Origin: Allodiplogaster sudhausi
Taxonomy: Eukaryota; Nematoda; Chromadorea; Rhabditida; Diplogasteridae
Direction: 5' to 3'
NCBI GenBank assembly: GCA_945643635.1
Contig: CALZFC010000256.1
Coordinates: forward strand, 1,134,001 to 1,198,000
DNA: 64,000 nucleotides
Part shown: one piece after another, positions 47,617-59,228 of the stretch
Layout: each line of letters begins with the position of its first letter
Numbering within the stretch: the stretch's first letter is position 1
Program-made: the position numbers and the translations under genes
Notes under the pieces: generated by a model
The model's database searches: none
Seen by the model: only the letters and a program-made list of their open reading frames with translations
What the model was told of the DNA's origin: nothing

Positions 47617-48975
47617 TTGCCGAAGTCGACTACAACCTCCAGATTGGCAACGATCATCATGAAACAAATCGTCGAACACTTCCTCACATCCCCGATGCTA
47701 GCATCGCATGCTGGTATCGACCGCACTCTCTCGTGCATCCGGCGACGATACAACTGGCCGGAAATGAAGAAGGACGTGGAAGAAGCAGTCACTCTCTGCC
47801 TGAAGTGCAGGAAGAGAAAGACGTTCTCCCACGAAGAGACGAAGGAGCCTCTTGGCACCTTCCCGGAGCCCAGTCTCCCCTTCGAGCGTCTCCACGTCGA
47901 CATTCTGGGTCCCCTGCCCCAGATAATCGACGGCAACCGATACATCCTCTCCATGCGTGACGCGCTGACCAGGTTCGCCATCGCCGTCCCACTCAAGGAC
48001 CAGCGCGCTACCTCCGTCGAACGCGCCTTCATGGAAGAAGTGATCGGCAAGCACGGAGCGCCGAAGATGATAGTCACCGACCGGGGGTCGAACTTCCTCG
48101 CCGGCGAATTCCAAGAATTCCTCGGAACCATGAAGATAGACCATGCAACATCGACCCCGTATCACCATGCCACCAATGGGTTGGTAGAGCGTCTCAATCG
48201 TCAGATCGAAGAAATCCTGGCGAGCCACGTGAAAGAGACGCAGGACGACTGGGATATCCACCTCGCGCTCGTCATCTTCGCAATAAACTCGCTTCCAAAC
48301 CGTTCAATCGGTACATCACCATTCGAAGCACTCTTCGGCAGAACACCAAGGATTCCGGAAGATAATGGCAACGATCCCTGGAACTGCCAGTTCTTCATGG
48401 AGCCCTCGTACACAGACAAGCTCAAGGCAAACATGCAGAGCGTCTGGAAGCTGGTCAGAGAGAAGCTCTATGTAACCGAGCTAGAACAAGAGCGTCTCTA
48501 TCAGCAGCAGCACAATGTGGCGAAACGCCAGGTCATGACCGGTGATCGTGTCCTGGTGAAGCGGCAACCGCCAAAGAACAAGCTGGCGCGAGACTTCACG
48601 GGCCCTTCGAAGTGCTCGACGTCCAAGGACCGCGAATCTCGATCCGAGGAGAAGACGGAAGGATCGAGTTTCACCACAAGAATAATGTGCGCACCTACGA
48701 GCTCAAGAAGAAGAACAAGAATCCAGAGTGCCTCCAAGAGAGCGAGAAGGAAAGCGAAGAAGAGCCAGAGGAAGCCGAACCGGAATATAATGCTTCGTCG
48801 AGCACTGCAAGAACACGAGCTCCGAAGACCAAGAAGTCGAGCACTCCACGCGAGATGCCGACAACGACAGACGGACATCCAGTCCGAAGATCGACGCGCC
48901 ACAGGCAGCCGCCTGCGCGCTACAGACGTGACTAAGGCAGACGAAACAGCCGAGCTGAGCAGAAAAAAAAAATAA
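47617..48975 (+). CDS. Retrotransposon integrase (3' part of pol, frameshifted)
   Basis: Integrase inserts the reverse-transcribed DNA copy into the genome. The frame holds an HHCC zinc-binding region (HAGIDRTLSCIRRRYNWP, then CLKCRKRK). It then has the DDE core: Asp in HVDILGPLP, Asp in IVTDRGSNFLAGEF and Glu in NGLVERLNRQIEE, and afterwards FAINSLPNRS and TSPFEALFGRTPR. This order fits Ty3/gypsy-type integrase. Near 48603 a run of C residues appears one base short. The natural continuation switches to the frame of 48612-48935, which is acidic and then basic (ESEEEPEEAEPEYN, RRSTRHRQPPARYRRD) and stops at TAA-like sequence. The annotated frame's own end after the shift is therefore not genuine. 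Upstream pol sequence is broken. The ATG at 47617 is only the first in frame; in the element it would be part of a polyprotein. Confidence 0.85.
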   Translation: MPKSTTTSRLATIIMKQIVEHFLTSPMLASHAGIDRTLSCIRRRYNWPEMKKDVEEAVTLCLKCRKRKTFSHEETKEPLGTFPEPSLPFERLHVDILGPLPQIIDGNRYILSMRDALTRFAIAVPLKDQRATSVERAFMEEVIGKHGAPKMIVTDRGSNFLAGEFQEFLGTMKIDHATSTPYHHATNGLVERLNRQIEEILASHVKETQDDWDIHLALVIFAINSLPNRSIGTSPFEALFGRTPRIPEDNGNDPWNCQFFMEPSYTDKLKANMQSVWKLVREKLYVTELEQERLYQQQHNVAKRQVMTGDRVLVKRQPPKNKLARDFTGPSKCSTSKDRESRSEEKTEGSSFTTRIMCAPTSSRRRTRIQSASKRARRKAKKSQRKPNRNIMLRRALQEHELRRPRSRALHARCRQRQTDIQSEDRRATGSRLRATDVTKADETAELSRKKK

Positions 48976-49125
48976 CACCATCCAAACTGCTCGGCCGGTC
49001 TCTCATGTACATATGCATATACTCCCCACACCATAACCGCATATTTTACCACAACATCAGTCACGGAGTTACCGAAACGCAAAGTCGCGTCGTTTCGACC
49101 GTCGACCAGGGGATCGACAAGCTTC

Positions 49126-49135
49126 CGAAAGGGGG
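49126..49135 (+). other. Polypurine tract
   Basis: GAAAGGGGG lies two bases before the 3' LTR, in the expected position for plus-strand priming. Confidence 0.7.
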
Positions 49136-49137
49136 CA

Positions 49138-49373
49138 TGTTGAAACCCGCGCACCCACATACACTCTCTCGGCCGCATAACGGCCGCACACTCTCTCTCC
49201 CTCTCTACGCTCCGCCCCCTCGGGAGAGGGCGCGCCAGAGAGGGGCTCTGCACGACTGCAGGACGGCTGGTTCGAGCACCGACCGCAAGCCAGGAGGCAT
49301 ATTATCAGGTCGGTAATTACACATTGATAGATCTAGATGAGGAGTCAGGCTTTAGGCGGCCTGGCTTCTTACA
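49138..49373 (+). repeat. 3' LTR
   Basis: 236 bp, partner of 45718-45953. Followed by target duplication GTAG. Confidence 0.9.
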
Positions 49374-49589
49374 GTAGTACGAATTGTAGTTTGTGGCAGT
49401 TTTTTCCCTTCTACTTCGCGGTTTGATTCCCCTAAATTTAAATTTACTAGCTGTTGCTGGTCCCTGAATCAATTTTAATGGTGGCTTAATTCATTATTAC
49501 TATCATTATTATTATTATTTGTCATAGACGAATGCCTGATAATTTGTGATTAAAATACACAACAAATAGTCTTCACTCTTGTCACGCAG

Positions 49590-50168
49590 TCTGCACCTTG
49601 AATGGTCGCCGTTTGGATCATCTTCTACGGCATGCAAAGAAGCATCATCCCGTGAAGCAATTTCGATGTGCCGCCTGTGACTACGGTAGCAGCAACTTGA
49701 GCGATGTACGCTCACACCAAGCAGGACTGCATGAACGATCCGATCAATATGTGGTATTATGACATTCATTGCTGTAATTGATTTATTATTCTTCTTACCT
49801 ACTGCTTTCATTAAGCACCTAAATATTTTAGTGTTGTAAAATGAAATAGGAAGGAAAATACGATCGAGCGAATTTTTTTTAATCTTAAAATTTATCATGT
49901 TTATTCACAATATATGTACAAATTATCCTTGGTCAAACTAGAAAGAAAGAAAAACTATAAGATATTTTTAAGTGACATGAACATGAAGAAGGAATGGCGG
50001 GAGATTATGCAGAGATGCTTCCCGATGCTGACTGACCGAATTTAGAAATACCGCATCTACAAGAGGAACATCGATGTGAGGTCCTGCCGCGGCATTAAGA
50101 GGCTCGAAGAGGCCGCGACCCAGAATGACGCGCAGCAGAAGCAGATTGAGCAGGAGCCCGATCGATGA
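49590..50168 (+). pseudogene. PIDMW-type zinc-finger exon pair, copy 1 (frameshifted)
   Basis: After CACGCAG the exon encodes CTLNGRRLDHLLRHAKKHH and CAACDYGSSNLS, then shifts frame within HQAGLH. Compared with the copy at 62376 it lacks about 8 bases. The partner exon near 49972 (MKKEWREIMQRCFPMLTDR) has a TAG after RI, then continues open as NIDVRSCRGIKRLEEAATQ to a TGA at 50166-50168. Both breaks suggest a decayed gene. The downstream coding-like part is the un-inserted reference for the element at 62880. Confidence 0.65.
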
Positions 50169-52405
50169 GAGCGCCGCGTCGGGCAGCGTCACCGAGAGTC
50201 TTTTAGAAAATGTTTCAGTTAATAAAAAATAATAAAAAAATAAGAAGATATATTTTAAAAAACACACACAAGTTAAGGTAATGAAAACAGAGCTTCGTGC
50301 TTGCATTGATGAGGTGAAATAGAAAATATAACAATGGGATCCTTTCAGAGCATTCCCTCGCTTTTCGCCTGTCCGGGAAACGTAATACCCATAAAAAGTA
50401 AGTCATATAACAATAATATAAAAAAACTAATAATAATAATATAACATGACCCTACCGTTCGGCCATTGTCGGCTCGCTTAGTGCTCCTCTAAGACACTAG
50501 ACAACCTCGTCTTCTTGAGATGATGCAGCCATTGCTATTTCAACAAGCCCTCATTTTTGTATAGTTTAACAGTTGTGTTTTTTGCAGAAATTAGCGACAA
50601 AATAGGTAAATATGTACATTCAAACATTGTGAAATGTTGCCGACTAACGTTTTTCTGCACACTGATATATTCGTCACCTTCTTCTCATCCGTTTTTCTGA
50701 TTGTGAGAAGAGAAGTTTCAAGACAATGAAAAGTTCAAGATTTTCGCCTTTTTTCCATGCGCATGACTGAATGGAACGTTCTTGTCGCAGAAAGTACTTC
50801 CTTCCCACGAGTTCGTCAGTACTATTTGTTCAAGCATAGTTTTTTATGTACATACTACATATATTTATTTGTGCATATTCTGTCATTTTCCCTAAGATGA
50901 AAGTGTTTTCTTTTATTAAAGTCTCGAATCGAATCTCACATTATTCAAAAGGGGAAAGCTTCTTTCTCTCGTTTTCTCTCATTGCATTTGGAAGTCTCTC
51001 GCTCTCTATAATCTCTCTAATTGCTCTTGCAAGTTATGGCATCTGTGTACACACAAAATCGAACACTGGCTGGGATATTGAAAATGGATGAAGAGAGAAC
51101 AGCTGGCATGTGGAATCTGCGTGTATTGTGAGGAAGATATACAATTGACAGAGAGTTAAGGTGGATCTGCAACTTTCATATTCACTCTCAGGCTGGCTCG
51201 AATTTATTTCTTCTTTTCCTTTTGTCAAATGACCGTGACCATGCCCAACTGTTTAAACTGGAGGATACTAAGCCTCAATTAGAGCAGCAAAAGAGGAGTG
51301 TTGCTATGATATGCCCTCTCTAATCCTATTTTTCTACTCCGTTCAAGTGTAGATTACGTGTTTTTGTATGAGTGTGTTTGCCAAACGGTCGAATAATGAA
51401 AAATATCCTTGCACCTTTTGAATCCTAATGATTTTTCGAAGCTTTAAAAAAAATCTTTTTCATAGATAATCACATATAATCGATGTTTGATGCTCATAGT
51501 ATTTATACTGATGCTCTAGAAGCCGCTTACAATTAGCTCATTGGTCATGGCACATAAAAAGCACACAGGTACATACATATCAAAATTTAATGAAGGCTCG
51601 CTTACCACTAGTCGCTCGCTAAAAGAACATCTTTTTTTTTGCTATATCGTTGACAGATGCAAAGGAAGAAGTCCGCGTTTTCCGATAAGGATACGAACCT
51701 CGTCCTCGGGCCTTTACTGCTCTCAGAACCTAGCAGCGAACGAGTTGGTGTCGAAAAAAGAGCTTGAATCTTCCTTCCTCTTCGTTCAGACCGCATTATC
51801 AATGTGTGCAGACATTAAGAAATTTATTGATGTGTCTGGGAATTTTTCTTCTTTTCTCTTGCTATGAAGCACTATCTATCGCAACAACAGCGTTTCACTA
51901 CTCCGTTTCCCCGTTCGGGTACGCCCGATAAATTTTCATAAAATGTTTTTCTAGAGCTACCGTGTATTGAGTAAGAGTTCTTTCGTTGTGGGTTTGCAAT
52001 CTGAGTGCTGCTAAATCATTTTTTTTTTATTGAAAAAGACAAATACGCCTTTTTGTAGGGAAAAGAAGAAGAGGAAAGGTCTTTTCTCCTCTTAACGCTG
52101 GTTTGACTCCTTCGAAGGCTAAAATTCCCTTTGCGTGACGCCAAATGAGCACGAAGCGTCCTGCAAACATAATGAAAGCCGTCGTTTGTGACTATGCCAT
52201 CAGAACACCCTAGAATCCCCGAGCGTTTGACTTCTAGTTAAATGCGCATCTTTGCAAAAGTGAACACGATGAACCAACCGAACTCGTAGGCGGATTCCCA
52301 AGCGGTCTTTTGTAAGACACGCTCTTGAAAGAATTGGCCCTTGCCTCAATGAATATTTAAATGTAAATTATGGTTAATAATAAATAATTGTAAATATTTA
52401 TTTAT
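50169..52405. other. Intergenic region between the zinc-finger copy and the membrane-protein gene
   Basis: AT-rich with scattered short GC-richer patches. One small open segment begins at an ATG after TTGACAG at 51657 (MQRKKSAFSDKDTNLV, about 37 residues); this is too weak to call. No other gene seen. Confidence 0.4.
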
Positions 52406-54941
52406 TTAAAAAAAACATACGGTCGCAGTTGACTTGGCCTTGGCATTCTCTTTCGGTTTCTCACGCAACTTAACGCAGCCCTTCAAAGTAGATTTCAATA
52501 TTAACGCAGTCTGGAAGAAAACACATGGTTGAAAAAATATAGAAGGAAGCCTGACGAAATGTTTCCAAGAAACAAAAAAGTTCCCAACTCTTTCACAATT
52601 TACGCTTCTTCGCCCATATCCAAAAATCTAATGGAAGAGATAAAGAAGAGCAACCTTGGATTGGACATCAGGAACTGGCGAGGAAGTCAGAGTTGCCAAA
52701 GGCGACTGCAAAAAAAATAGAAAAAAAATTGCTTCCTCTTCTTACCAACAAATTTGCTGGTGAGGTATAAATAATAAAAAAATTTCATAAATAATCCGAC
52801 TTTAGTGGGTGCCAGCAAAGAATGAGAATGGGCGGGCGGAATTTTGGAGTGAGCCGATTGGCTCTTCAACGGCTCCGGCCTTTTGATGCGCTCCTGCTTC
52901 GCCATCTTCGCCTTCGCACGCATCGCGTGCACTCGACGCTTCAGCAGCCAAGCCTTTACGAGATTAACAGTATTCAGAAGCTATTAAAGCATTCATGTTT
53001 AATCTATTCATTCCTTTAAATGTTTACGTATCTAATTTTAAATTCAGATATCATGTTCAATAAATGAATTAACCTGATTCTTAAGATGAAAGTTATCCCT
53101 CATCATATGAAAGTTATCACAATCTATTTAATTCATTTATAGAACATGATATCTGAGTTTAAAATAAGGTAGACAAACACGAGAATGATAGGAAATTGAA
53201 ATTGAGAAGGGTAGAGAAAAAGAAAGAAAGAGAATGGAGATGTTCAAGGACCATGTAGAACTGAAAAATGAGAGAAAGCGCACCACAAATAAATTGCCAA
53301 GGAAAGCCAGGTTGCCGATAACGAAGAGAGCGAGGCCCAAATAGAAGAGAGCCGCTTTCACGGATGAATCTAGATGAAGATTTTATAAAATAGTCTTTTT
53401 TTTAATAAATAAGCTTCCGTTTCCATAGTTAATGAGCGAATTATCCACCAGATCCACTGAAGACTGCCATGGGGAACTTTCCCTTGTCCTCACTCAACTT
53501 CTTCAACTTCTTCAACTCCTTCTCCTTCTCCTTTTTAACCACTTTCTTCATCATCGTTCCGATCTCCTTGTCCCACTTTCCCCTTCGATCTTTATTCGTG
53601 TCCTGCAAATAGCCAGAATACATTGCTTTGTATAATCAAATTATGCTGATATTATCACATTAGAATATGCTATCAGCCTTGGTCATCCATTTCCTATTCT
53701 TTCATTGACCTCATTAAGTGCATTGCAAGCGCGGCCGACTTCACTCTAGCAGAAGCACTCGAAGATGGGGTCCGAGGTGTTGAAAGACTCGACCTGAAAT
53801 TATATTAAATTTATCTTCCATTTCTGTTTACATTGCTGCTCTACAAAAAAGCATTTTAAACCGGAAAATATTTTATACCTTGCGGCAGGAATCATTAAGT
53901 GTCTCGACGGGGAGCTTCTCCACACAGCCGAGGCCGGATCGGTTGGAAATCCGGAAGGTGCCACGGTCATAGAAGATCTTGGAGTGGCAGAAGGAGGAAG
54001 CGGAGCAGGATACGAGAGGATCGGCGGCCTTCAGGCAACGGTGCTGAATTTAAGTTTTTTTTATTTATTTGCCTACCTAATCTTTTGATAAATATTATCT
54101 TTAGATTAATCATATTCGACTAGTAAATTAAATGCCGACAGTAGAATCGGGCGTCGTTGTGGGTGGAAGAGTCGTAGGGTGCGCCTTCTGATACAGCGAA
54201 ACTGCCTCCGCCTGTAGCTTCATCTGAATGTTTAGAAGATGGACTCAGCACAATCATCCCAACGTAATTCTTCTACTTCTCATTCAGGTCTCATTCACTG
54301 TCCATCCCTATCTCATATCTTTTTTCGCCAAATGCTCACAATAATTGAATACCTGAATCTTCCGCAAACCGGAGCACAATGTCTCCTTCCGGCTGTCGCA
54401 GAAGCAATAGTACCTGAACGAACATTAGAATTATTATTTTTTAAACTTTTTTTTATAGATTCTACGGTTAGATGTTATTGAAAGCCTAGCGTAATAATAA
54501 TTCAGCATAAAGATAAACGATCACTCGTTCTCGTTAGGTTGAGCAACACATCCTTCCCCATCGGGCGAGTTCGCACAGGTTTTGAGAACGCGTTCGTGTC
54601 TGGTATTCGGGACGTACACCTTGTCCACCGTCAGTGTGAACAAAAGATAACAAAATGGCTTGGAAAAAGTGCAATTATCGATCCGCTTATCGTTTTCGTT
54701 GTCGCATTGGCCAGGAGGTCCCTGAATATAATTTTTTTGATTTCTTACAAGTATATTTGATTAGAGCAATTTATAATTACATTGCCTGCATACAATCTAG
54801 TGGTAAATTTTGATTTGAAAGCCATACGGGTTTCTCAGTTGAAGCCGTCGTATTCGTTGTCTCCACTGCAGCCGCATCGGAGAGTCCGAGCAGCAGGAGG
54901 AGAGGAAGAGAGAGGAGCACAAGAGGGAAGAAGAGACGCAT
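52406..54941 (-). CDS. Predicted type I membrane protein with two cysteine-rich modules; in-frame TAG
   Basis: Eleven exons join in phase: 54941-54828, 54721-54525, 54413-54353, 54223-54140, 54043-53879, 53793-53710, 53602-53449, 53369-53284, 52953-52801, 52705-52655 and 52510-52406 (TAA), about 417 codons. The N-terminus is a strong signal peptide (MRLFFPLVLLSLPLLLLLGL). Two homologous ectodomain modules follow, each ending in CFC and a later Cys: first CDNENDKRIDNC..YYCFCDSRKETLC, then CLKAADPLVSC..FECFC and GRACNALNE. A Lys-rich stretch (KKVVKKEKEKELKKLKK), one membrane helix (AALFYLGLALFVIGNLAFLG) and a basic tail (LLKRRVHAMRAKAKMAKQE) complete it. The cysteine pattern recalls nematode Ly6/uPAR or ET modules; that is inference. 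A TAG at 53748-53746 lies inside module 2 in otherwise coding-like sequence. Exon 7 may instead end at TAA 53441, which would give two transcripts. The GTGGAT and GTTGCT donors are weak. Confidence 0.65.
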
Positions 54942-57390
54942 CTCTGCAAGAGTGAGGGTGAATTGGCTTCGGAATATCTTCATGCATATGTATCTATATT
55001 AGGCCAAGAATGCTCATGTGGGAAACAGCGGTTACATCATGGAAGGTAACACATGAATCCTGAAATCCATGTTTTGAGCCTTGGTCCAAGCTATCATTAG
55101 AGGAGCAATGAGTGAGAAAGGGAAAAAGGAGTGAAGCAGAGAAAGAGGAGGAGAGGTGAGCGCGAAAGGGAATATGGACGAAAATGGGATAAGATGAATG
55201 GAACGATGGACAAAGAGGATCAGGAGGGGAAAGGGAATGGAGGATCGGAAATCAGGAGTGAATGGAAAAGGGAGAATGGGACGGTGAAAGGAAATCGGGA
55301 AGGGAAAGTAACCGCAGTAGTAGTAGGCTTCCGGTGATCCCTCGAGGAGAACAAACGGAAGAATGATGAGAAAGTGAACAAATCAGCCTTTTTATACGGT
55401 CTGAGCTGTACTTATAGAGATTCGGTAAGCATAATGAAGTTGGCAACAGGGAGAGTTCAATGTTTCGTGACTTTGTTAACTTCAAAATGGGTTCAACTTG
55501 TTGTTTATCAGCACTTTTTCTAGAAAATTACGTAGAGTACATTAAATGTTGCTAATTTTATTGATCTTTCGCTATTCCACGTAGAAAAGTATTGCAAAGT
55601 TCGAGAGTAAAAATTCCCAGCATTCATCCTTTTCATTCACGTCAAATTCGGTCGTCTGTCATTTCCCCTCATTTTTATTGGGCCAAATGAAAGAATAATG
55701 TCCTTTGATGAAAATTTTTGGTATTTCAGTTTTTAAGATGTTTACTTCTCTTTCTCTCTCATCCTCTCGCTATCAAAATTTTTGCGCTTATTTTCTTTCT
55801 CTATAGTGCCGAATGTGAACATATAATTTCAACAAATTTGCGAGGAAGTCAGAAAACAACGATCTGCGTTGTAATAAGTATTACCCGTAGTTCAATCACC
55901 AATTTTTTTTCTCTCTTCCCGTTTGATTTTTTTTGTTTCTTCATTTTCTCGCTCTTTCCAAGTCTCTCTCCATCTCTCTTTCTCTCTCTCCCTTGTTCTC
56001 TCTTTCTCTCTGTAACGGAATGTCCCATTCCTCACGCTTCTTTCCCTATTACCCTTTCCCTTATTTGCATTGCTAAGTGCAATACAATTGCCATTCTATT
56101 TTCAAGGCATTTCTAGTCAGTCGCCCCTCCTTGGCTCTTCGTGAGCGGTTGCAGCTCTCTTTTTGTACTAGTGTTGGCCGGTTCCCGAAGATAAACCTCT
56201 GAAAACCCGATCCCTCGCCTTCAATATCGAATGGAATAGAATTGGACTTCAATAATAGCGTCTTGTTATTACATCTCTCCGTCTCCTTTCTATTTCGTCT
56301 TCTTCTTTCTGCCTCGGTCTCTCTCTCTCTCCATTGTTTACCTTTCACTGCCTCAATAATATCCTTTTCATTCAGTCACTTTTTTTCAACATAAAAAATT
56401 TCTGCAAACTTGAAATGGCTTCCTTTCCCTTCTATTGGTGTTGCACGTTTCATAATTCAATTTTGGCCAGCTTGTTTTATTTTGGCTAATTTTTGTGTTT
56501 CATTTTGCCAATTAACAAATGAGCATTTACTACCTTTTATTCGACGCTGTTCTCATCTTCACATTCGCTCTTCAAGTCATAGCTGATTTACATTATGGAG
56601 AGATTGGCGGTAGCAAAATTAATGAACATGAAAGTTTTGAGCACATACATGAATTTTGTCTGCACAAATGTACACATAAGTTCTGAGTAGAAGAACATAG
56701 AAGATGAAACAGATTAAATTATGACAATCGTTGTAGATCGCATTTTTCTTTGTTCGATATAGTATCGCGTTCCTCCCTCGGGGGATGCCCGAGCGGGGAA
56801 GAACGGAAGATCTTAGGTGTAGCGGTAGCTTGTGTTTTAGAAGAAGGAAGAGTAAAGAGGAGAAGTTTATCAGTTGCGTTATGATAATATACAGAGTGAG
56901 AGTTAAGGAGAGATGATAAGAGAGATAAAAAGATATAAGAAGATTTGTTGTTGTATTGATATTGTTGTTGAGAAAGATGAGAGAGGGGATAAGGGGAAGA
57001 GAGAGAGAATGATAGTGTAGAGAGTGCTGAGTGTGCAGAGAGTGGAGATTAAGGGGAGTGCGAGTGTTCTGGCGGGGGAGCCGGGAAGCGGCCGCCCGCC
57101 GGGTGGAGGGAACACTCGACTAAGCCCTGAGGGTCTGTGCGAGTGTTGCGAATGTGTGGGGCGTGGCTTAGTCTTCAGAGAGAGGTTGAAAGTAACTATA
57201 TCACGATAATAGAATCAATTTCCAATGAAAATGTTTATTTGATCAAATGTTATGTAGCACACATAAAACGCACCATAAGCCAATAACTGTGAATATTTTC
57301 TGGATACTCCAAAGTTCATGGTTAAAGGAGAAGGGAAAAAGCAAAATTTTGAAGGAAATTACAATCGTGCAGAACTAAAAGTACAAAAAC
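54942..57390. other. Upstream region of the membrane-protein gene and intergenic sequence
   Basis: GA-rich sequence at 55090-55320 (CT-rich on the sense strand of the minus gene) lies in its likely 5' region. A CT-rich stretch at 55960-56020 and a small GC-rich patch at 57060-57180 (GCGGCCGCCCGCCGGG) are the only other notable features. No supportable gene. Confidence 0.4.
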
Positions 57391-57401
57391 TTTCCTTTCA
57401 G

Positions 57402-57579
57402 CGAACTTGACGCTTTGTTGCAAAACGAATGAGCAAAGTCTTCTACGGCATGCGAAGAAGCACCATCGCGTGAAGCAGTTTCGGTGTGCGGCCTGTGTCT
57501 TCGGCAGCCACTACGCATTCAAGTTACGCGAACATCAATCAAGGAAGCATGGCATCCACGACAGGCCGATCGATATGTG
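57402..57579 (+). CDS. C2H2 zinc-finger exon, PIDMW type
   Basis: Acceptor CCTTTCAG and a donor in TGTGGTATTATG, as in the other copies. It encodes LCCKTNEQSLLRHAKKHHR, CAACVFGSHYAF, then HQSRKHGIHDRPIDMW. The second finger is complete. No partner KEWRE exon is found downstream in recognisable form, so this may be an isolated fragment. Confidence 0.55.
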
Positions 57580-58041
57580 GTATTATGAATTGAATGGTTT
57601 TAATCGATGTATTCTCTTTCTTACATACTTCATTTTATTGTTGTGAAATTGAAGTGAAAGTAAATGTGAGCGGAATTTGTATATATCGTTATAATTTTTC
57701 ATGTTTATTTTTCATACAAACCTACAAATCCTTATTATGATGCTGGAGGCTAATCGAGGAGGAGGAAAATTTATAAAGGTTCGAATTGCCTCACATCATT
57801 TTTCGGTGATCGCTCTCCTTTAATGGTAAGGACTTCGTAGCAGACTAATGTCCTCGACCAAGCAATTATTTGGTGTCGAATGGTTGTCTATAATAATTAT
57901 TGGCCAGCGGCACAAATGCGAGAAGAACGTGTGACAGATTGGCAAAGATTGACTGCATTCTAACTTCGTGCTCGGTGGTGACGTCATCGCAGTTACCGGA
58001 GTGATGAATCATCTGGCCATGGTGCATTGTGCAGCTGGAGG

Positions 58042-58229
58042 TTGATCGAGGAGGCGACGCACCTTTGGCGAGAAGGCGCTTTTTGAATGGAGAATTTCGC
58101 TATATGAAGCCCAGAGAATGGTCGTGTCGGATACGGCGAGGAGACTTCACATCTTACGGAGAACACACATTGATCGGCTGAAGCGCGCTTATCATCGACA
58201 GCGATCTGACAATGAGGACATTTTTTAGT
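58042..58229 (+). other. Open segment, unknown
   Basis: Open after GTGCAG in two plus frames up to TAG near 58229. One frame reads EKALFEWRISLYEAQRMVV and LKRAYHRQRSDNEDIF; a second frame is also open. It lies where the KEWRE-type exon would be expected. The similarity is too weak to call. Confidence 0.25.
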
Positions 58230-58791
58230 GCAAAAATGGCCTAAAACAAATCAATTTCACAGGGAAAATCATCTTGCGAACATCACACTTGAAATCTCTC
58301 ACTGACGGTGGTGGAGATTAAATTAAAAACGATTTTAAAAAGACACTTAATTGTGCATCTGACTTGCGGGAACATGCCCTCCACCGCAAAGCAACTGGCG
58401 CTTGCAATCGTCCACCGCAACGATGTTTGGTTTGCTACATAGCTGCGTAGTAGGCCATAAACTGATTTGAAAAATAAAGTAACTACTTTGAGGTCTCGGA
58501 TCTACAGAATGTTCTCTCCCAGGCCTCCACAACAGCCAAGTCTAAATTTTGGAGCAATTCTGCTGTTCAATCTCGTTTTTCAGCAACCATTTAGTTTGTT
58601 CTTTCAGTTACGTGATTCGTCTCTTATCTTTTAGCATTCATGGATAACTTACAATTAGCATTTGCTATTTTCCCGCTTTAATTAGCATATTAGCTTATGT
58701 GAAAATGGTTTAAACTTTGTAGATGTCAGATGCGAATAGATTCACGTTCATAAAACCATATGCTAATTATTCTGTGATCTTCTCCTTTAAG

Positions 58792-58958
58792 TTGTGTCAC
58801 GTGGTCATCCAGCTGGGACGTTCCCCAAAGGGGTCGATGATCTCGCACGCCAGGAACCATCATCCCCTAAAGCATTTTCATCTGCAGCTATGAGAGCAAC
58901 TTGTCGCCAAGCACCAAGTCAAAAAGCACCGAATCGACGAAGAGCCGATTGATATGGC
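58792..58958 (+). pseudogene. Zinc-finger exon fragment (deleted)
   Basis: Resembles the 25031 exon (LCHVVIQLGR, SHARNHHPLK), but bases coding for the first Cys pair of the finger are missing and the frame changes. It ends GATATGGC|GTAAGC like intact copies. A piece of the acidic exon (TSAQIDHDEIEGDDDATS) lies just downstream at 59020-59090. Confidence 0.6.
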
Positions 58959-59228
58959 GTAAGCGGCATTCTAACCTTGGCTACTATCATTGAGCCCTCA
59001 AACGTGGCATACTATGTATGTCACTTCTGCTCAAATAGACCACGACGAGATTGAAGGAGACGACGATGCAACGAGTGTCCAGGGCGCGGTTATATTTAAA
59101 AAGCAGAGCGGTCAAAAGCGCAACGGTAAAAAGCATAGCGGTATATGCGTATATTACGGCGATTTTTGTTTTCCACATTATCTGTTCAAAACCGAGTTGG
59201 ACTTTTTTTTTAAATAATAGATCTTGTA

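Larger units (their letters stand above)
45718..49373 (+). mobile_element. LTR retrotransposon, 3.66 kb, internally deleted
   Basis: Two 236-bp LTRs (45718-45953, 49138-49373) start TGTTG and end TTACA. They are flanked by a 4-bp target duplication GTAG (45714-45717, 49374-49377). A primer-binding site starts right after the 5' LTR and a polypurine tract sits just before the 3' LTR. Only the integrase part of pol is recognisable. Reverse transcriptase and RNase H were not found, so this copy is non-autonomous. The integrase type suggests Ty3/gypsy. The interior also holds CT-rich sequence at 46800-47290. Confidence 0.88.
43501..50095. repeat. Direct segmental duplication, copy 1
   Basis: Matches about 59103-62892 in the same orientation, in the same feature order: GCAGAGCGGTCAAAAGCGC, zinc-finger exon, WLEWARRCFP-type exon, 3' hairpin, AAGCATTAATTAGTTGCTTG block, acidic exon, LTR site, PIDMW-type zinc finger and KEWREIM exon. 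Differences are the full LTR element here, about 107 bp around 45262-45369 absent from copy 2, and an 816-bp palindrome plus a second element in copy 2. Confidence 0.9.

Noticed and set aside
48603..48975. C-terminal 120 residues of the integrase ORF as real protein
   Set aside because: The frame after a short C run is shifted. The coding-like acidic/basic tail is in the frame of 48612-48935.
32195..53748. TAG reassigned as a sense codon (two in-frame TAGs)
   Set aside because: Other genes here end in TAG or TAA at expected places (for example 36340-36342). Two isolated cases are better explained by decay or a local event.
55131..55337. Lys/Glu/Gly-rich ORF upstream of the membrane-protein gene
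   Set aside because: It is translated GA-rich sequence, without splice or domain support.
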